In this document: positions 49,728 to 57,819 of the stretch, piece by piece
Numbering within the stretch: the first letter of the stretch is position 1
Layout: every line of letters begins with the position of its first letter
Assembly: GCA_963717955.1 (NCBI GenBank)
Contig: CAVQXR010000001.1
Coordinates: 496,001-560,000 of the forward strand
DNA: 64,000 nucleotides
DNA from: CAVQXR01 sp963717955
GTDB taxonomy: Bacteria; Actinomycetota; Thermoleophilia; Gaiellales; Gaiellaceae
Direction of reading: 5' to 3'
Translations under genes and position numbers: made by a program
The notes under the pieces: generated by a model
The model's input: the letters and a program-made list of their open reading frames with translations, nothing else
Told to the model about the DNA's origin: nothing
Database searches by the model: none

Positions 49728-50284
49728 GGGCCGAGCGCCTTGAACGCGTCCCAGAACTCCCGTTTCGACGCCTGGTCGTCGAGCGCCGCGTCGATGTCGG
49801 GCGTCACGAGCGCGTCGATCGTCGGGGTGAAGCGCTGGATCTCGCCCGGCCTGTCCTCGACGTCCGTCGCGAGCGGGAAGCGGATCGCGTTCACGCACTG
49901 CCGTGCATCTTCGCCCATCGCGACGACGATCTTCGGCTGCACGACGTGCAGCTCGCGCGTGAGGAAGGACCGCGCCTCCTGCTCCGGCTCGTCGAGGTAC
50001 TTGACGCAGTTCGTCCCGTAGATCGCGGTCGGGTCGACCGAGAGGCGCTGGAGCGACTTGAGCACGGCCTGGCCGGCGCGACCGAAGAACGCGACCCCTT
50101 CGTGGAACTCCGCCGCCTGCGGGCCGTACTTCAGCAGGAACACGTCGGCGAGCGGGTGCCCTGAGCCGAGCACGGGCGTCCCGTCGGGCCCGACCGCGCG
50201 GGCGAGCTCCGCGCCGAGCTCGTTGATCTCGGCGATCGCCTTCTTCAGGTAGCGCTCGGAGATGTCGTTCGTCGCCACAGACAC
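49700..50284 (-). CDS. uracil-DNA glycosylase superfamily protein lacking Fe-S cysteines
   Basis: 194 residues with the UDG-fold pattern LADVFLLKYGPQAAEFHEGV, AFFGRAGQAVLKSLQ, IYGTNCVKYLDEPEQEARSF and VVQPKIVVAMGEDA. Family 4/5 enzymes have GEAPG at motif A and four Cys for a 4Fe-4S cluster. Here motif A is degenerate (LKYGPQ), only two Cys occur (in TNCV and RQCV), and the motif B HP is not evident (FTPTIDALVTPDI). It may be a divergent glycosylase or a binding-only protein. GTG start. Confidence 0.75.
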   Translation of the reverse strand: MSVATNDISERYLKKAIAEINELGAELARAVGPDGTPVLGSGHPLADVFLLKYGPQAAEFHEGVAFFGRAGQAVLKSLQRLSVDPTAIYGTNCVKYLDEPEQEARSFLTRELHVVQPKIVVAMGEDARQCVNAIRFPLATDVEDRPGEIQRFTPTIDALVTPDIDAALDDQASKREFWDAFKALGPWWSELPPY

Positions 50285-50323
50285 GAGGACCCGAATGGAG
50301 TTTCGGCCCGGAGCCGCCTTGTC

Positions 50324-52084
50324 CTACCGCGCCGCCGCCCGCACGCGCCGCTCGCGGGCCTGCGCGCGCCACTTCAGACCCTGGAGGTAGAGCAGCGACT
50401 TCGGCCGCCGCACCACCTCGGCCGTGCGCAGGCTGAGGAGCAGCTCCTCCGGTCCGTGGAACGCCCGCATCCGGAGGCATCCCGTCCCGACGCCCTGCAG
50501 GACGTGGGCGTCCGAGCCCGCTCCGGCGACGAGGTTGTACTTGCGGGCGAAGCGCAGGGCCTCGTCGTTGTAGCTCTCGAACAGCAGCCGGGCGTTGTAG
50601 ACCTCGAACACGTCGATCTCGGCGAGGTGGTGGTGCAGGGTCGCCGGGTCGGGGATCGCGTGGAGACGGTCGAATGGATGCGGGAGGTAGACGAGACCGC
50701 CCTGCTCGCGGATCGCGGCGATCGTGGCTGCCATCGACATGCCGCGTGGGATCTCCTCCTTCAGGAACAGGCCGATCACCTCACCCTGCCCGTCGGTCTT
50801 GACCTCTTCGCCCGGAATGACGGTCAGCCTGCGGCCGTGTCCGGCCTCGACCGCCTCCCGGGCGCCGGCGAACACGTTGTGATCGGTGACCGCGATCGCG
50901 CCGAGCCCGATCGCCTCGGCGTGCTCGAGGAGATCCGGCACCGTGACCGAGCAGTCGTGCGAGTGCTCCGTGTGCATGTGCAGATCGGCGAGGATCCAGG
51001 GCCGGTCGGCGAGCGGGTCGAGGGCGGCCTGCGGACGGCGGCGCCGGAGCAGGGAGCGGTAGACGTCGTCGAGCTCTGCCGCCAGCCGGTCGAAGCCCTC
51101 GGTCGCGGCTGATCGGCGCGCGGCGATCGATTCGTGCTGCCGGAACGCCTCGTCGTCGACGAGACGCTCCATCGCGGCTACGAGGAGCTCGGGTTGCTCG
51201 AGTCTCGCCGTGGGCGCGACGACGGGGACGCCGCACGCGAGCGCGTCGAGCGCGAGGGCCGATCGCGGATCGATGCCCGCGATCAGGCCGCGGGCTCCCC
51301 GGAGCGCGGCAGCCCGTGCCCCGGGCGTCCCGGCGAGCTGCACCGAGACCCGGTCGTGCAGCGCGCGAGGGATGTAGGGGCGCGACGGCCGTCCGCCGCT
51401 CCGCAGGACGACGAGGTCGTGGCCGGGCAGGTCCTGGAGCGCACGGATCGCAACGCGGGCCAGCGCTCGCGTCTCGCCGTCCCACTCGAGGACGAAGAAC
51501 GGACGCTCCGGGCCCGGCGTGAACCGCTCCGTGTCCACTCCTCGCGGGAGGAGGCGGTACATGCCCGGGAACCGGGCGCGTGCGGCCTCGAGCGTCGACT
51601 CGCGGGTCGCCGTGAGCGCGTCGATCCGTCCGAGGAGGCGAGCGCGCTGCGCCTTCCCGGGCGGGAAGCCGAGGCGCTCCGGGTCGTGGAAGGTCGCGAC
51701 CGCGATCGTGCTCGCCTCGCGCAGCGCGAGGTAGGAGATCCCCGGGAGCCCGGGCTCGTGGGCGTGAACCACGTCGAAGCGACCGTGCGCGAGCGCGAGC
51801 CGGAGGTTGGCCCGAACGCCGACGGGAACGGAGAGGCGGTTCCGCGGCGCCACGGGAATCGCCGGCCCGAGGGCCACCGTGCCGTTCGGGAGCTCGCCCC
51901 CGCTCGCGAGCCGGCGCAGCATGCGCCTACCGACCGCGAGGTGGCTGGCGCGGTTGGAGGGCGCCAGCACCGTGACCTCGTGGCCGAGCGCTCTCATCCC
52001 AGCCGCGGCGCCGGCCACGTGCTCGTTCACCTCGTGCGGCTGCGAGAGCGCGAACGGCGACACGAGGCAGATCCGCAGGCCCAT
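50324..52084 (-). CDS. fusion of a GT4 glycosyltransferase with a PHP-domain phosphoesterase
   Basis: 586 residues. Residues 1-345 are GT-B: LRICLVSPFALSQPHEVNEH, FDVVHAHEPGLPGISYLALR, RLLPRGVDTERFTP and LACGVPVVAPTARLEQPELL (the Glu-rich donor loop is weak, GIDPRSALALDAL). Residues 362-575 are a PHP domain: DLHMHTEHSHD (367-377), VTDHN (399-403), PGEEVKT, YLPHPFD and GSDAH, supplying the metal-binding His/Asp set. Two complete catalytic modules in one chain suggest a phosphate-sugar pathway in which one step forms and one cleaves (inference). ATG 52084 was chosen over the longer frame to 52120. Confidence 0.85.
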   Translation of the reverse strand: MGLRICLVSPFALSQPHEVNEHVAGAAAGMRALGHEVTVLAPSNRASHLAVGRRMLRRLASGGELPNGTVALGPAIPVAPRNRLSVPVGVRANLRLALAHGRFDVVHAHEPGLPGISYLALREASTIAVATFHDPERLGFPPGKAQRARLLGRIDALTATRESTLEAARARFPGMYRLLPRGVDTERFTPGPERPFFVLEWDGETRALARVAIRALQDLPGHDLVVLRSGGRPSRPYIPRALHDRVSVQLAGTPGARAAALRGARGLIAGIDPRSALALDALACGVPVVAPTARLEQPELLVAAMERLVDDEAFRQHESIAARRSAATEGFDRLAAELDDVYRSLLRRRRPQAALDPLADRPWILADLHMHTEHSHDCSVTVPDLLEHAEAIGLGAIAVTDHNVFAGAREAVEAGHGRRLTVIPGEEVKTDGQGEVIGLFLKEEIPRGMSMAATIAAIREQGGLVYLPHPFDRLHAIPDPATLHHHLAEIDVFEVYNARLLFESYNDEALRFARKYNLVAGAGSDAHVLQGVGTGCLRMRAFHGPEELLLSLRTAEVVRRPKSLLYLQGLKWRAQARERRVRAAAR

Positions 52085-52150
52085 CACCACCGATTCTAGT
52101 GCTGAGCACGAACGGAGCACTCCCGCCGTTCGACCCGGGCGCCGGGTGGC

Positions 52151-52759
52151 TCAGGCCTGCTTCATCACCGAGTACCACAGGCGCTCGGCGACGGTCGACA
52201 GCATGTCTGCGATCCGGGACAGACGCCGGTAGAGCTCGCGCCGCCCCATGACCTCGTGGACGTCGTCGAGCTCGAGGAGCGCGGAGGATGCCTTTCGATA
52301 GACACGTTCGAGGCGGCGCTGGGACTTGACGGCGGCGTCCGCGCCGGCCGTGGCGCGATCGTCGTCCTCGCCGAGGCAGCCCAACGCATCACGTAGGTGC
52401 CCGACGCCCTCCGCGAGCAGGACTGCCATCTCGAGCATCGGGGGATCCGGGCTCATCGCCATGACCTCGGCCTCGCGAACCAGGTCCTTCGCGTTGTTCA
52501 GGATCCCGTCGAGCCCGACCGAGATCTCGAACAGCTCCTCGGGGTCGATCGGGGTCACGAACGCGGTGCGCAGCATGGAGCGCAGCGCGAGCTTCGCCTC
52601 GTCGGCGCGGTGCTCCGCGTCTCGCACGGCCCGCTCCTGCGCCTGCTCGCCGTCCGCCCAGCGCGACAGCGCGTCCATCCCCTCCACCGTGACGTCCATC
52701 TGCGTCCTCAGCATCCCGAGCACGTCGGGCGTCTCGGGGAGGAACCACCGCCGTGTCAC
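52151..52759 (-). CDS. DUF47 (PhoU-like) accessory protein of phosphate transport
   Basis: 202 residues, all helical, with MLGMLRTQMDVTVEGMDALS, AEHRADEAKLALRSMLRTAF, VTPIDPEELFEISVGLDGIL and LYRRLSRIADMLSTVAERLW, the DUF47/PhoU-like pattern with metal-binding acids. Such proteins accompany low-affinity Pit transporters and modulate them. The GTG start overlaps the pit stop (GTGA), with GGAGGTGGG upstream within the pit gene, so the pair is translated together. Confidence 0.9.
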   Translation of the reverse strand: MTRRWFLPETPDVLGMLRTQMDVTVEGMDALSRWADGEQAQERAVRDAEHRADEAKLALRSMLRTAFVTPIDPEELFEISVGLDGILNNAKDLVREAEVMAMSPDPPMLEMAVLLAEGVGHLRDALGCLGEDDDRATAGADAAVKSQRRLERVYRKASSALLELDDVHEVMGRRELYRRLSRIADMLSTVAERLWYSVMKQA

Positions 52760-53817
52760 GCTGCCCACCTCCAGAGAACGAGGAACCCTGCGGCCAGAAG
52801 GCCCGCAGCGGGGATCGTAGTCACCCAGGCGGCGCCGATCTCCTCGACCACCTCCCAGCGCACGTGGTGCCAGCGGCGCCGGCCGCCCCCGACGCCGACG
52901 ACCGATGCGGCGACAACCTGCGTGGTCGAGACGGGCGCGCCGATGAGCGAGGCCCCGAGGATCACCCCGGTGGACGCCGTCTGGCTTGCGACCGAGTCGA
53001 GCGGGCGCAGCGGGAAGATCCGGCGGCCGACCGTCCTGACGATGCGCCAGCCGCCCAGCGCGGTGCCGAGGGTGAGGGTCGCGCCGGTCGCGACCTTCGC
53101 CCACAGCGGGACCTCGAGCGTCGAGATCCGTCCCTCGGCGAAGAGAAGGACAGCGATCACCCCCATGCTCTTCTGGGCGTCGTTGGCGCCGTGGCTGAAC
53201 GAGAGCCCCGCGGCCATCGCCCACCCGGCTCCGCGCACCGGGCCCGACGCCCGGCGCGTCACGCGACGCAGCGAGACCGTCAGCAGCCGGAGGAGGAAGA
53301 TCCCCGCGGCGAGGCCGAGCACGGGGGAGACCGCGAGCGCGATGAGGATGCCGAACACGCCGACGGGGTGCCATCCGTCCTCGAGGCCGCCCCAGTTCAC
53401 CGCGTCGACGCCGCCCTCGGCGAGGGCCGCGCCCACGAGCCCGCCTACGAGCGCGTGACCGGAGCTCGACGGGAGGCCGCGCCACCAGGTGGCGAGATTC
53501 CAGGCCGTCGCGCCGGCGAGAGCCGCACCGACCACCGCCACGGCCTCGTCGGGCGGGACGTCGACGATGCCGGCGATCGTGTCGGCGACCGCGGTCCCGA
53601 CCACGATCGCGCCGGCCATGTTGAAGACGGCCGAGATCGTGATCGCCTGGCCCGGCCGGGCGCCCCGGGTCGCAACCAGCGTCGCGATCGCGTTCGAGGC
53701 GTCGTGGAAGCCGTTCGTCAGTGCGAACGCGAGGGCGAGCGCGAGAGCGAGAACAAGCTCCACCTCGCTATCTTCGCGCTCGTCGAGGATGGGGCCGCCG
53801 GGCCTCGGGTCGCTCAC
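52756..53817 (-). CDS. pit: inorganic phosphate transporter, PiT family
   Basis: 353 residues with about ten helices and the two duplicated PiT signatures NGFHDASNAIATLVATR and SHGANDAQKSMGVIAVLL (GxNDxxN/K), which bind phosphate with cation. Symport of metal-phosphate or proton-phosphate across the membrane. GTG 53817 gives a 19-residue charged start; GTG 53763 (VELVLALALALAF) would begin at the first helix and may be the real one. Operon with the DUF47 gene. Confidence 0.92.
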   Translation of the reverse strand: MSDPRPGGPILDEREDSEVELVLALALALAFALTNGFHDASNAIATLVATRGARPGQAITISAVFNMAGAIVVGTAVADTIAGIVDVPPDEAVAVVGAALAGATAWNLATWWRGLPSSSGHALVGGLVGAALAEGGVDAVNWGGLEDGWHPVGVFGILIALAVSPVLGLAAGIFLLRLLTVSLRRVTRRASGPVRGAGWAMAAGLSFSHGANDAQKSMGVIAVLLFAEGRISTLEVPLWAKVATGATLTLGTALGGWRIVRTVGRRIFPLRPLDSVASQTASTGVILGASLIGAPVSTTQVVAASVVGVGGGRRRWHHVRWEVVEEIGAAWVTTIPAAGLLAAGFLVLWRWAA

Positions 53818-53833
53818 ACCGGTGGCCGTGCGG

Positions 53834-53839
53834 TAGAAC
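53834..53839 (+). promoter_or_regulatory. -10 box (TAGAAC) for the EamA transporter
   Basis: TAGAAC(T) ends six bases before GTG 53846; leaderless spacing, sequence imperfect. Confidence 0.35.
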
Positions 53840-53845
53840 TGCCCG

Positions 53846-54685
53846 GTGGTCGCCGTTCTCCTCGCGTTCGGGACCGCCGTGCTGTGGGGCGTGGCGGACT
53901 ACCTGGGCGGGCTCAAGAGCCGGGTTGCGAGCGTGCTCGCCGTCGTCGGGATCTCACAGGTCGCCGGGCTCGTCCCCGTGGCCGTCGTGGTCGCGGCGAC
54001 GCAGCAGGGCGCGCCGGCCGGCCGGTTCCTGCTCTACGGCGCGGCAGCTGGGCTTGCCAGCATCGCGGGCCTGACGGCGCTGTATCGCGGGCTGGCGGTC
54101 GGGGCCATGAGCGTGGTCGCGCCGATCGGTGCGGCGGGCGCGGTGATCCCGGTGGCCGTCGGGCTCGGCAGGGGCGAGCAGCCGTCGTGGCTCCAGGGTC
54201 TCGGGATGGCCGTCGTGCTGGCCGGGGTCGTACTCGCATCCCGGGAGCCCGGTCGCGACTCGACGCACTCGACGCTCGCCGCCGGGGCCCGGCTCGGCAT
54301 CGCGAGCGCGCTGTGTCTCGGGCTCTTCTACGTCGCGTTCGACGGGGCGAGCGAGGGGAGCGTCTCGTGGGCCGTGCTCATGCAGCGCGCGACCTTCGTC
54401 GCGCTCGTGCTCCCGGTGGCGTTCGTGCTGCGGCGCCGCCTCTCGATGCCCGGCCGCCACGTGCCCGCCGTGATCGTGGTCGGCCTACTCGACGTGGGGG
54501 CGCTGGCCCTTCTCGCCGAGGCGACCACGCGCGGCCTGGTCAGCGTCGTCTCGGTCATCGCGTCGCTCTACCCGGTGACCACCGTCGTGCTCGCCCATCT
54601 CCTCCTCGGCGAGCGCATCGCCCCGTCGCAGCGGGTCGGCGTGGCCGGCGCGTTCGCCGGGGTCGCGCTCGTCACCGCGGGGTAG
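53846..54685 (+). CDS. EamA/DMT-superfamily transporter
   Basis: 279 residues, ten helices in two EamA repeats: LLAFGTAVLWGVADYLGGLK, GLASIAGLTALYRGLAVGAM, APIGAAGAVIPVAVGLGRGE and the second repeat SVVSVIASLYPVTTVVLAHL then LLGERIAPSQRVGVAGAFAG. DMT carriers move small metabolites, often outward; substrate not inferable. Divergent from pit by 28 bp. Confidence 0.88.
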   Translation: MVAVLLAFGTAVLWGVADYLGGLKSRVASVLAVVGISQVAGLVPVAVVVAATQQGAPAGRFLLYGAAAGLASIAGLTALYRGLAVGAMSVVAPIGAAGAVIPVAVGLGRGEQPSWLQGLGMAVVLAGVVLASREPGRDSTHSTLAAGARLGIASALCLGLFYVAFDGASEGSVSWAVLMQRATFVALVLPVAFVLRRRLSMPGRHVPAVIVVGLLDVGALALLAEATTRGLVSVVSVIASLYPVTTVVLAHLLLGERIAPSQRVGVAGAFAGVALVTAG

Positions 54686-54689
54686 ATCC

Positions 54690-54723
54690 GGTTGCCGCCC
54701 GCTCGCGCGAACGGGCGGCAACC
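54690..54723. terminator. bidirectional terminator
   Basis: Perfect 12-bp stem GGTTGCCGCCCG / CGGGCGGCAACC with a 10-base loop between two convergent genes (ends 54685 and 54735). Confidence 0.8.
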
Positions 54724-54734
54724 GCCAGGGCCCC

Positions 54735-56249
54735 CTACGACTTCGCGGCCGCCTTCGCCGTCTCGCGGGCGTTCCTGCGGATGAAGTCCTCGACCAGATC
54801 GTGCGCCTCGTCGTCCTGGATCTGCTTCGGAGGCGACTTCATCAGGTACGCGCTCGGCCCTTCCAGCGCGCCGGACACCCCGTTGTCGAGGGCGAGCTTC
54901 GCGAGCCGGACGGCGTCGATCACGATCCCTGCCGAGTTGGGCGAGTCCCAGACCTCGAGCTTCAGCTCGACGTTCAGGGGTACGTCTCCGAAGCCCGAGC
55001 CTTCCATGCGGATGTAGGCCCATTTGCGATCGGTGAGCCAGGGCACGTAGTCGCTCGGCCCGACGTGGACGTTCGTCTCGCCGAGGTCGTAGTCGAGCAT
55101 CGAGGTGACCGCGTTCGTCTTCGAGATCTTCTTCGACTCGAGGCGCTCACGCTCGAGCATGTTGAGGAAGTCGGAGTTGCCGCCGACGTTGAGCTGCATC
55201 GTGCGGTCGACGTGGACGCCCCGCTCGCGGAAGAGGCTCGTGAGCACCCGGTGGGTGATCGTCGCGCCGACCTGGGACTTGATGTCGTCGCCGATGATCG
55301 GCAGGCCGCGCGCCTCGAACCGGCGCTGCCAGTAATGCTCGCGCGCAATGAAGACCGGCATGCAGTTCACCATCGCGCAGCCGGCGTCGAGGATCTGCTC
55401 CGTGTACCACTTCGTCGCCATGTCGGAGCCGACCGGAAGGTAGTTGACGACGACGTCCGTGCCGGTCTCCTTCAGGATCCGGATCACATCCGCTGTCTCG
55501 CCCGGCGCCTTCCTGACCTTCTGCGAGAGGTACTTGCCGAGTCCGTCGTGGGTCATACCGCGCGAGACGGTGATGCCCGTCTTCGGCGCGTCGGCGAACT
55601 TGATCGTGTCGTTCGGGAACGCCCAGATGGCCTCCGATAGGTCCTTGCCGACCTTCCCCTCGACGACGTCGAACGCGGCCGTGAACTCGATGTCCCTGAT
55701 GTGGTAGCCGCCGAGATCGACGTGCATGAGCCCGGGTACGAACTGGTCGCTCGCCGCGTCCCGGTAGTACTCGACGCCCTGCAGCAGCGAGTTCGCGCAG
55801 TTGCCGACGCCGATGAGCGCGACGTGCACCTTGTCGTGCGAGCGCGGCCGCCCGTTGGTCTTGCCGTTCGTCGATTCCATTGCGTCCTCTCCTCTCCCGC
55901 CGCCAAAGGGGACGGTTCGTGCGCTCGTGGGCTCGTGCGGGACGCCAAGCTCGTCCGCGAGGGTCGCGAGGATGACCTCGTTCGTATTCGACCCCGCGCG
56001 GAACGCCGCGGCCTGGATCCGCTGCTTGAGCTCGGCCGGCATGCGCAGGAGCGCGACACCGCTCGTTCCCGCGAGCGGGCTCCGCCGGCCCGTCGGGGAG
56101 AAGGCGACGCCGAACCGCTCGGCGAGCAGGCCCGTCGCGACGTCGTTGAGATTGCCACCGCGCCGGGCGACCTCGCGCACGAGCGCGGCCTTCAGCGACT
56201 GAGGCATCCGAACGAGTACGCCGGTTCGGTCCGAACTGCTAGCAGCCAA
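54735..56249 (-). CDS. ino1: myo-inositol-1-phosphate synthase with two N-terminal ribbon-helix-helix domains in frame
   Basis: 504 codons. Residues 10-47 (GVLVRMPQSLKAALVREVAR) and 63-102 (SGVALLRMPAELKQRIQAAA) are two RHH (Arc/CopG) DNA-binding units. From Met124 (ATG 55880, preceded by GGAGAGGAGAGG) a full-length actinobacterial Ino1 begins: HVALIGVGNCANSLLQGVEY, MVNCMPVFIAREHYW, DDIKSQVGATITHR and YVPWLTDRKWAYIRMEGSGF. It cyclises glucose-6-phosphate to inositol-1-phosphate with NAD. No stop separates the parts, so a 504-residue fusion, a free 381-residue enzyme from the internal start, or both may be made. TTG 56249 is the likely upstream start. A CDP-alcohol phosphotransferase gene lies just upstream on the same strand. 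Confidence 0.85.
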   Translation of the reverse strand: MAASSSDRTGVLVRMPQSLKAALVREVARRGGNLNDVATGLLAERFGVAFSPTGRRSPLAGTSGVALLRMPAELKQRIQAAAFRAGSNTNEVILATLADELGVPHEPTSARTVPFGGGRGEDAMESTNGKTNGRPRSHDKVHVALIGVGNCANSLLQGVEYYRDAASDQFVPGLMHVDLGGYHIRDIEFTAAFDVVEGKVGKDLSEAIWAFPNDTIKFADAPKTGITVSRGMTHDGLGKYLSQKVRKAPGETADVIRILKETGTDVVVNYLPVGSDMATKWYTEQILDAGCAMVNCMPVFIAREHYWQRRFEARGLPIIGDDIKSQVGATITHRVLTSLFRERGVHVDRTMQLNVGGNSDFLNMLERERLESKKISKTNAVTSMLDYDLGETNVHVGPSDYVPWLTDRKWAYIRMEGSGFGDVPLNVELKLEVWDSPNSAGIVIDAVRLAKLALDNGVSGALEGPSAYLMKSPPKQIQDDEAHDLVEDFIRRNARETAKAAAKS

Positions 56250-56264
56250 ACTGCTAGCAGTATA
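56236..56264 (-). promoter_or_regulatory. tandem palindromic operator and -10 box before the RHH-Ino1 gene
   Basis: CTGCTAGCAG occurs twice (56236-56245, 56251-56260), 15 bp centre to centre. The TTG start (56249-56247) lies in the 5-bp spacer, and the minus-strand -10 box TATACT (56264-56259) overlaps the second palindrome. Tandem short palindromes are normal targets of RHH proteins, so autoregulation by the encoded RHH domains is likely. Confidence 0.65.
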
Positions 56265-56288
56265 TCGGCGGATCTGAATCGGTGCGAC

Positions 56289-56930
56289 CTACGCCCCGGC
56301 GCGCTCGATCAGCTGCCGGCGCACGTACAGGATGCGCTGGACCGCCGTGAGCCAGGCGAGCCCGCAGAGCACGAGGACGGCCCACGGCAACGCCCCGACC
56401 GATCCGAGCGCGAGCCCGATGCCGAGGATCGCGACTCGCTCGGCCCTGCTGCCGAACCCGACCTCTCCCTTCAGGCCCATGCCCTCGGCCTTGGCCCGCG
56501 TGTAGCTGACGAGCATCGAGCCGACGACCGCGGCGAAGGCCAGCGCGACGGCCCATTCCCTGCCCTCGCGCATGAACACGAGCGCGACCGCACCGAGCAT
56601 GAACGCCTCGCCGAGACGGTCGAGCGTGGAGTCGAGGAAGGCGCCGAACGGCGTCCCCTTGCCGCCCGCGCGGGCGAGCGCGCCGTCGAGGATGTCGAGG
56701 ACGGCACCGAGCACGAACAGCGCGGCCCCGACGACGTAGAGCCACCACGCGCGGTACTCGAAGTAGACGGCGACCGAGCCCGCGATGCAGAGGCCGAGCC
56801 CTCCCAGCGAGAGCATGTCGGGCGTGACGCTCGTCTGCCCGAGCTGCTCCATCGACCGCGCGGCGAGGCGCCGGGCCTCGTCCTTGACCTGCCCCTGTCG
56901 CTGGGCGATCGGGATCTGCTCGCGCGTCAT
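56289..56930 (-). CDS. CDP-alcohol phosphatidyltransferase, probable phosphatidylinositol-phosphate synthase
   Basis: 213 residues, six helices. The catalytic motif is complete: DILDGALARAGGKGTPFG followed by AFLDSTLDR (DxxDGxxAR-x8-GxxxDxxxD). The neighbouring ino1 gene supplies inositol-1-phosphate, which actinobacterial enzymes of this family join to CDP-diacylglycerol to form phosphatidylinositol phosphate; this role is inferred from context. ATG 56930 chosen; a longer frame reaches 57011. The ino1 operator lies in the 39-bp gap after it. Confidence 0.88.
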   Translation of the reverse strand: MTREQIPIAQRQGQVKDEARRLAARSMEQLGQTSVTPDMLSLGGLGLCIAGSVAVYFEYRAWWLYVVGAALFVLGAVLDILDGALARAGGKGTPFGAFLDSTLDRLGEAFMLGAVALVFMREGREWAVALAFAAVVGSMLVSYTRAKAEGMGLKGEVGFGSRAERVAILGIGLALGSVGALPWAVLVLCGLAWLTAVQRILYVRRQLIERAGA

Positions 56931-56979
56931 CGGCCGGAGGCTACCACTCGACCGCGTCGGCGCTCCGCCATGCGACGGG

Positions 56980-57753
56980 CTACGGGAGCGCCGTCTGCTC
57001 GAGCCCCGCACGGCGACGCACGAGCACGAGTCGCAGGACGATCGCGGACGCGACGCCGGCGAGGGCGACGCCCGCGGCCACGTCGAGCCAGTAGTGGTTC
57101 GCGGTCGCCATGACCGTGAACCAGACCCACGCGGGCCACAGCAGCCAGAGCGTCCTCCCGACCGGGTTGCGGACGAGCTTCACCATCAGGAGCCCGAGGA
57201 TCAGCGCATTCGCGGCGTGGATGCTCGGCATCGCGGCGTACTGGTTCGATGCGAGCTGCACGAGGCCGCTTCCGTGGTTCAGCGTGGACGAGGCCGCCAG
57301 CGTGTCGACGAAGCCCTCCCCTGGAAAGAGCCGGGGAGGCGCCGTCGGCATCAGCACGAACCCGATCAGCGCGAGCACGTTCACGAGCAGCAGCACGTTC
57401 CGCAGCGGGAGGAACACGTCCGTACGCCGGAAGTAGACCCAGAGGAGCGCGAGCCCGACCACCGTGAACTGGGAGTTCCAGTACGTCCAGTTCACCACCT
57501 GGACGAGCCAGTCGCCGGCTGCGAGGACGACCTCCTGGAGCCGGAGCTCGAACAGCGCCCCGACGCTGCGCTCGGCGTCGATCAGGAGCCGGCCGTTCTC
57601 GAACGCCTGCCCCGAGCCGTGGTCGGCGAGGCCCCGAGCGACCTGGTAGGCGAAGAGGAAGCCGAACCAGATCGCGAGCTGGAGGAGCAGATCGCCGATG
57701 CCGCGAGGGAGCGCGCGGTCGAGCCACCGCCAGGATGAGCGAAGCACCTCCAT
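56980..57753 (-). CDS. PAP2-superfamily membrane phosphatase/transferase (AUR1-like)
   Basis: 257 residues, six helices. The acid-phosphatase-like active site is split as NQYAAMPSIHAANALILGLL (PSxH) and TANHYWLDVAAGVALAGVAS (SRxxxxxHxxxD-type, here TANHYWLD). This is the PAP2_3 form related to yeast inositol phosphorylceramide synthase. Together with Ino1 and the CDP-alcohol transferase it may transfer or remove phospho-inositol head groups. ATG 57753, with TACGAT nine bases upstream. Confidence 0.87.
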   Translation of the reverse strand: MEVLRSSWRWLDRALPRGIGDLLLQLAIWFGFLFAYQVARGLADHGSGQAFENGRLLIDAERSVGALFELRLQEVVLAAGDWLVQVVNWTYWNSQFTVVGLALLWVYFRRTDVFLPLRNVLLLVNVLALIGFVLMPTAPPRLFPGEGFVDTLAASSTLNHGSGLVQLASNQYAAMPSIHAANALILGLLMVKLVRNPVGRTLWLLWPAWVWFTVMATANHYWLDVAAGVALAGVASAIVLRLVLVRRRAGLEQTALP

Positions 57754-57819
57754 CGAGGGAAGATCGTACCGCGCGGTGGGGAGGTCGAAGCGGGTCGGTG
57801 GATGGCCGTCAGGGGCCGG

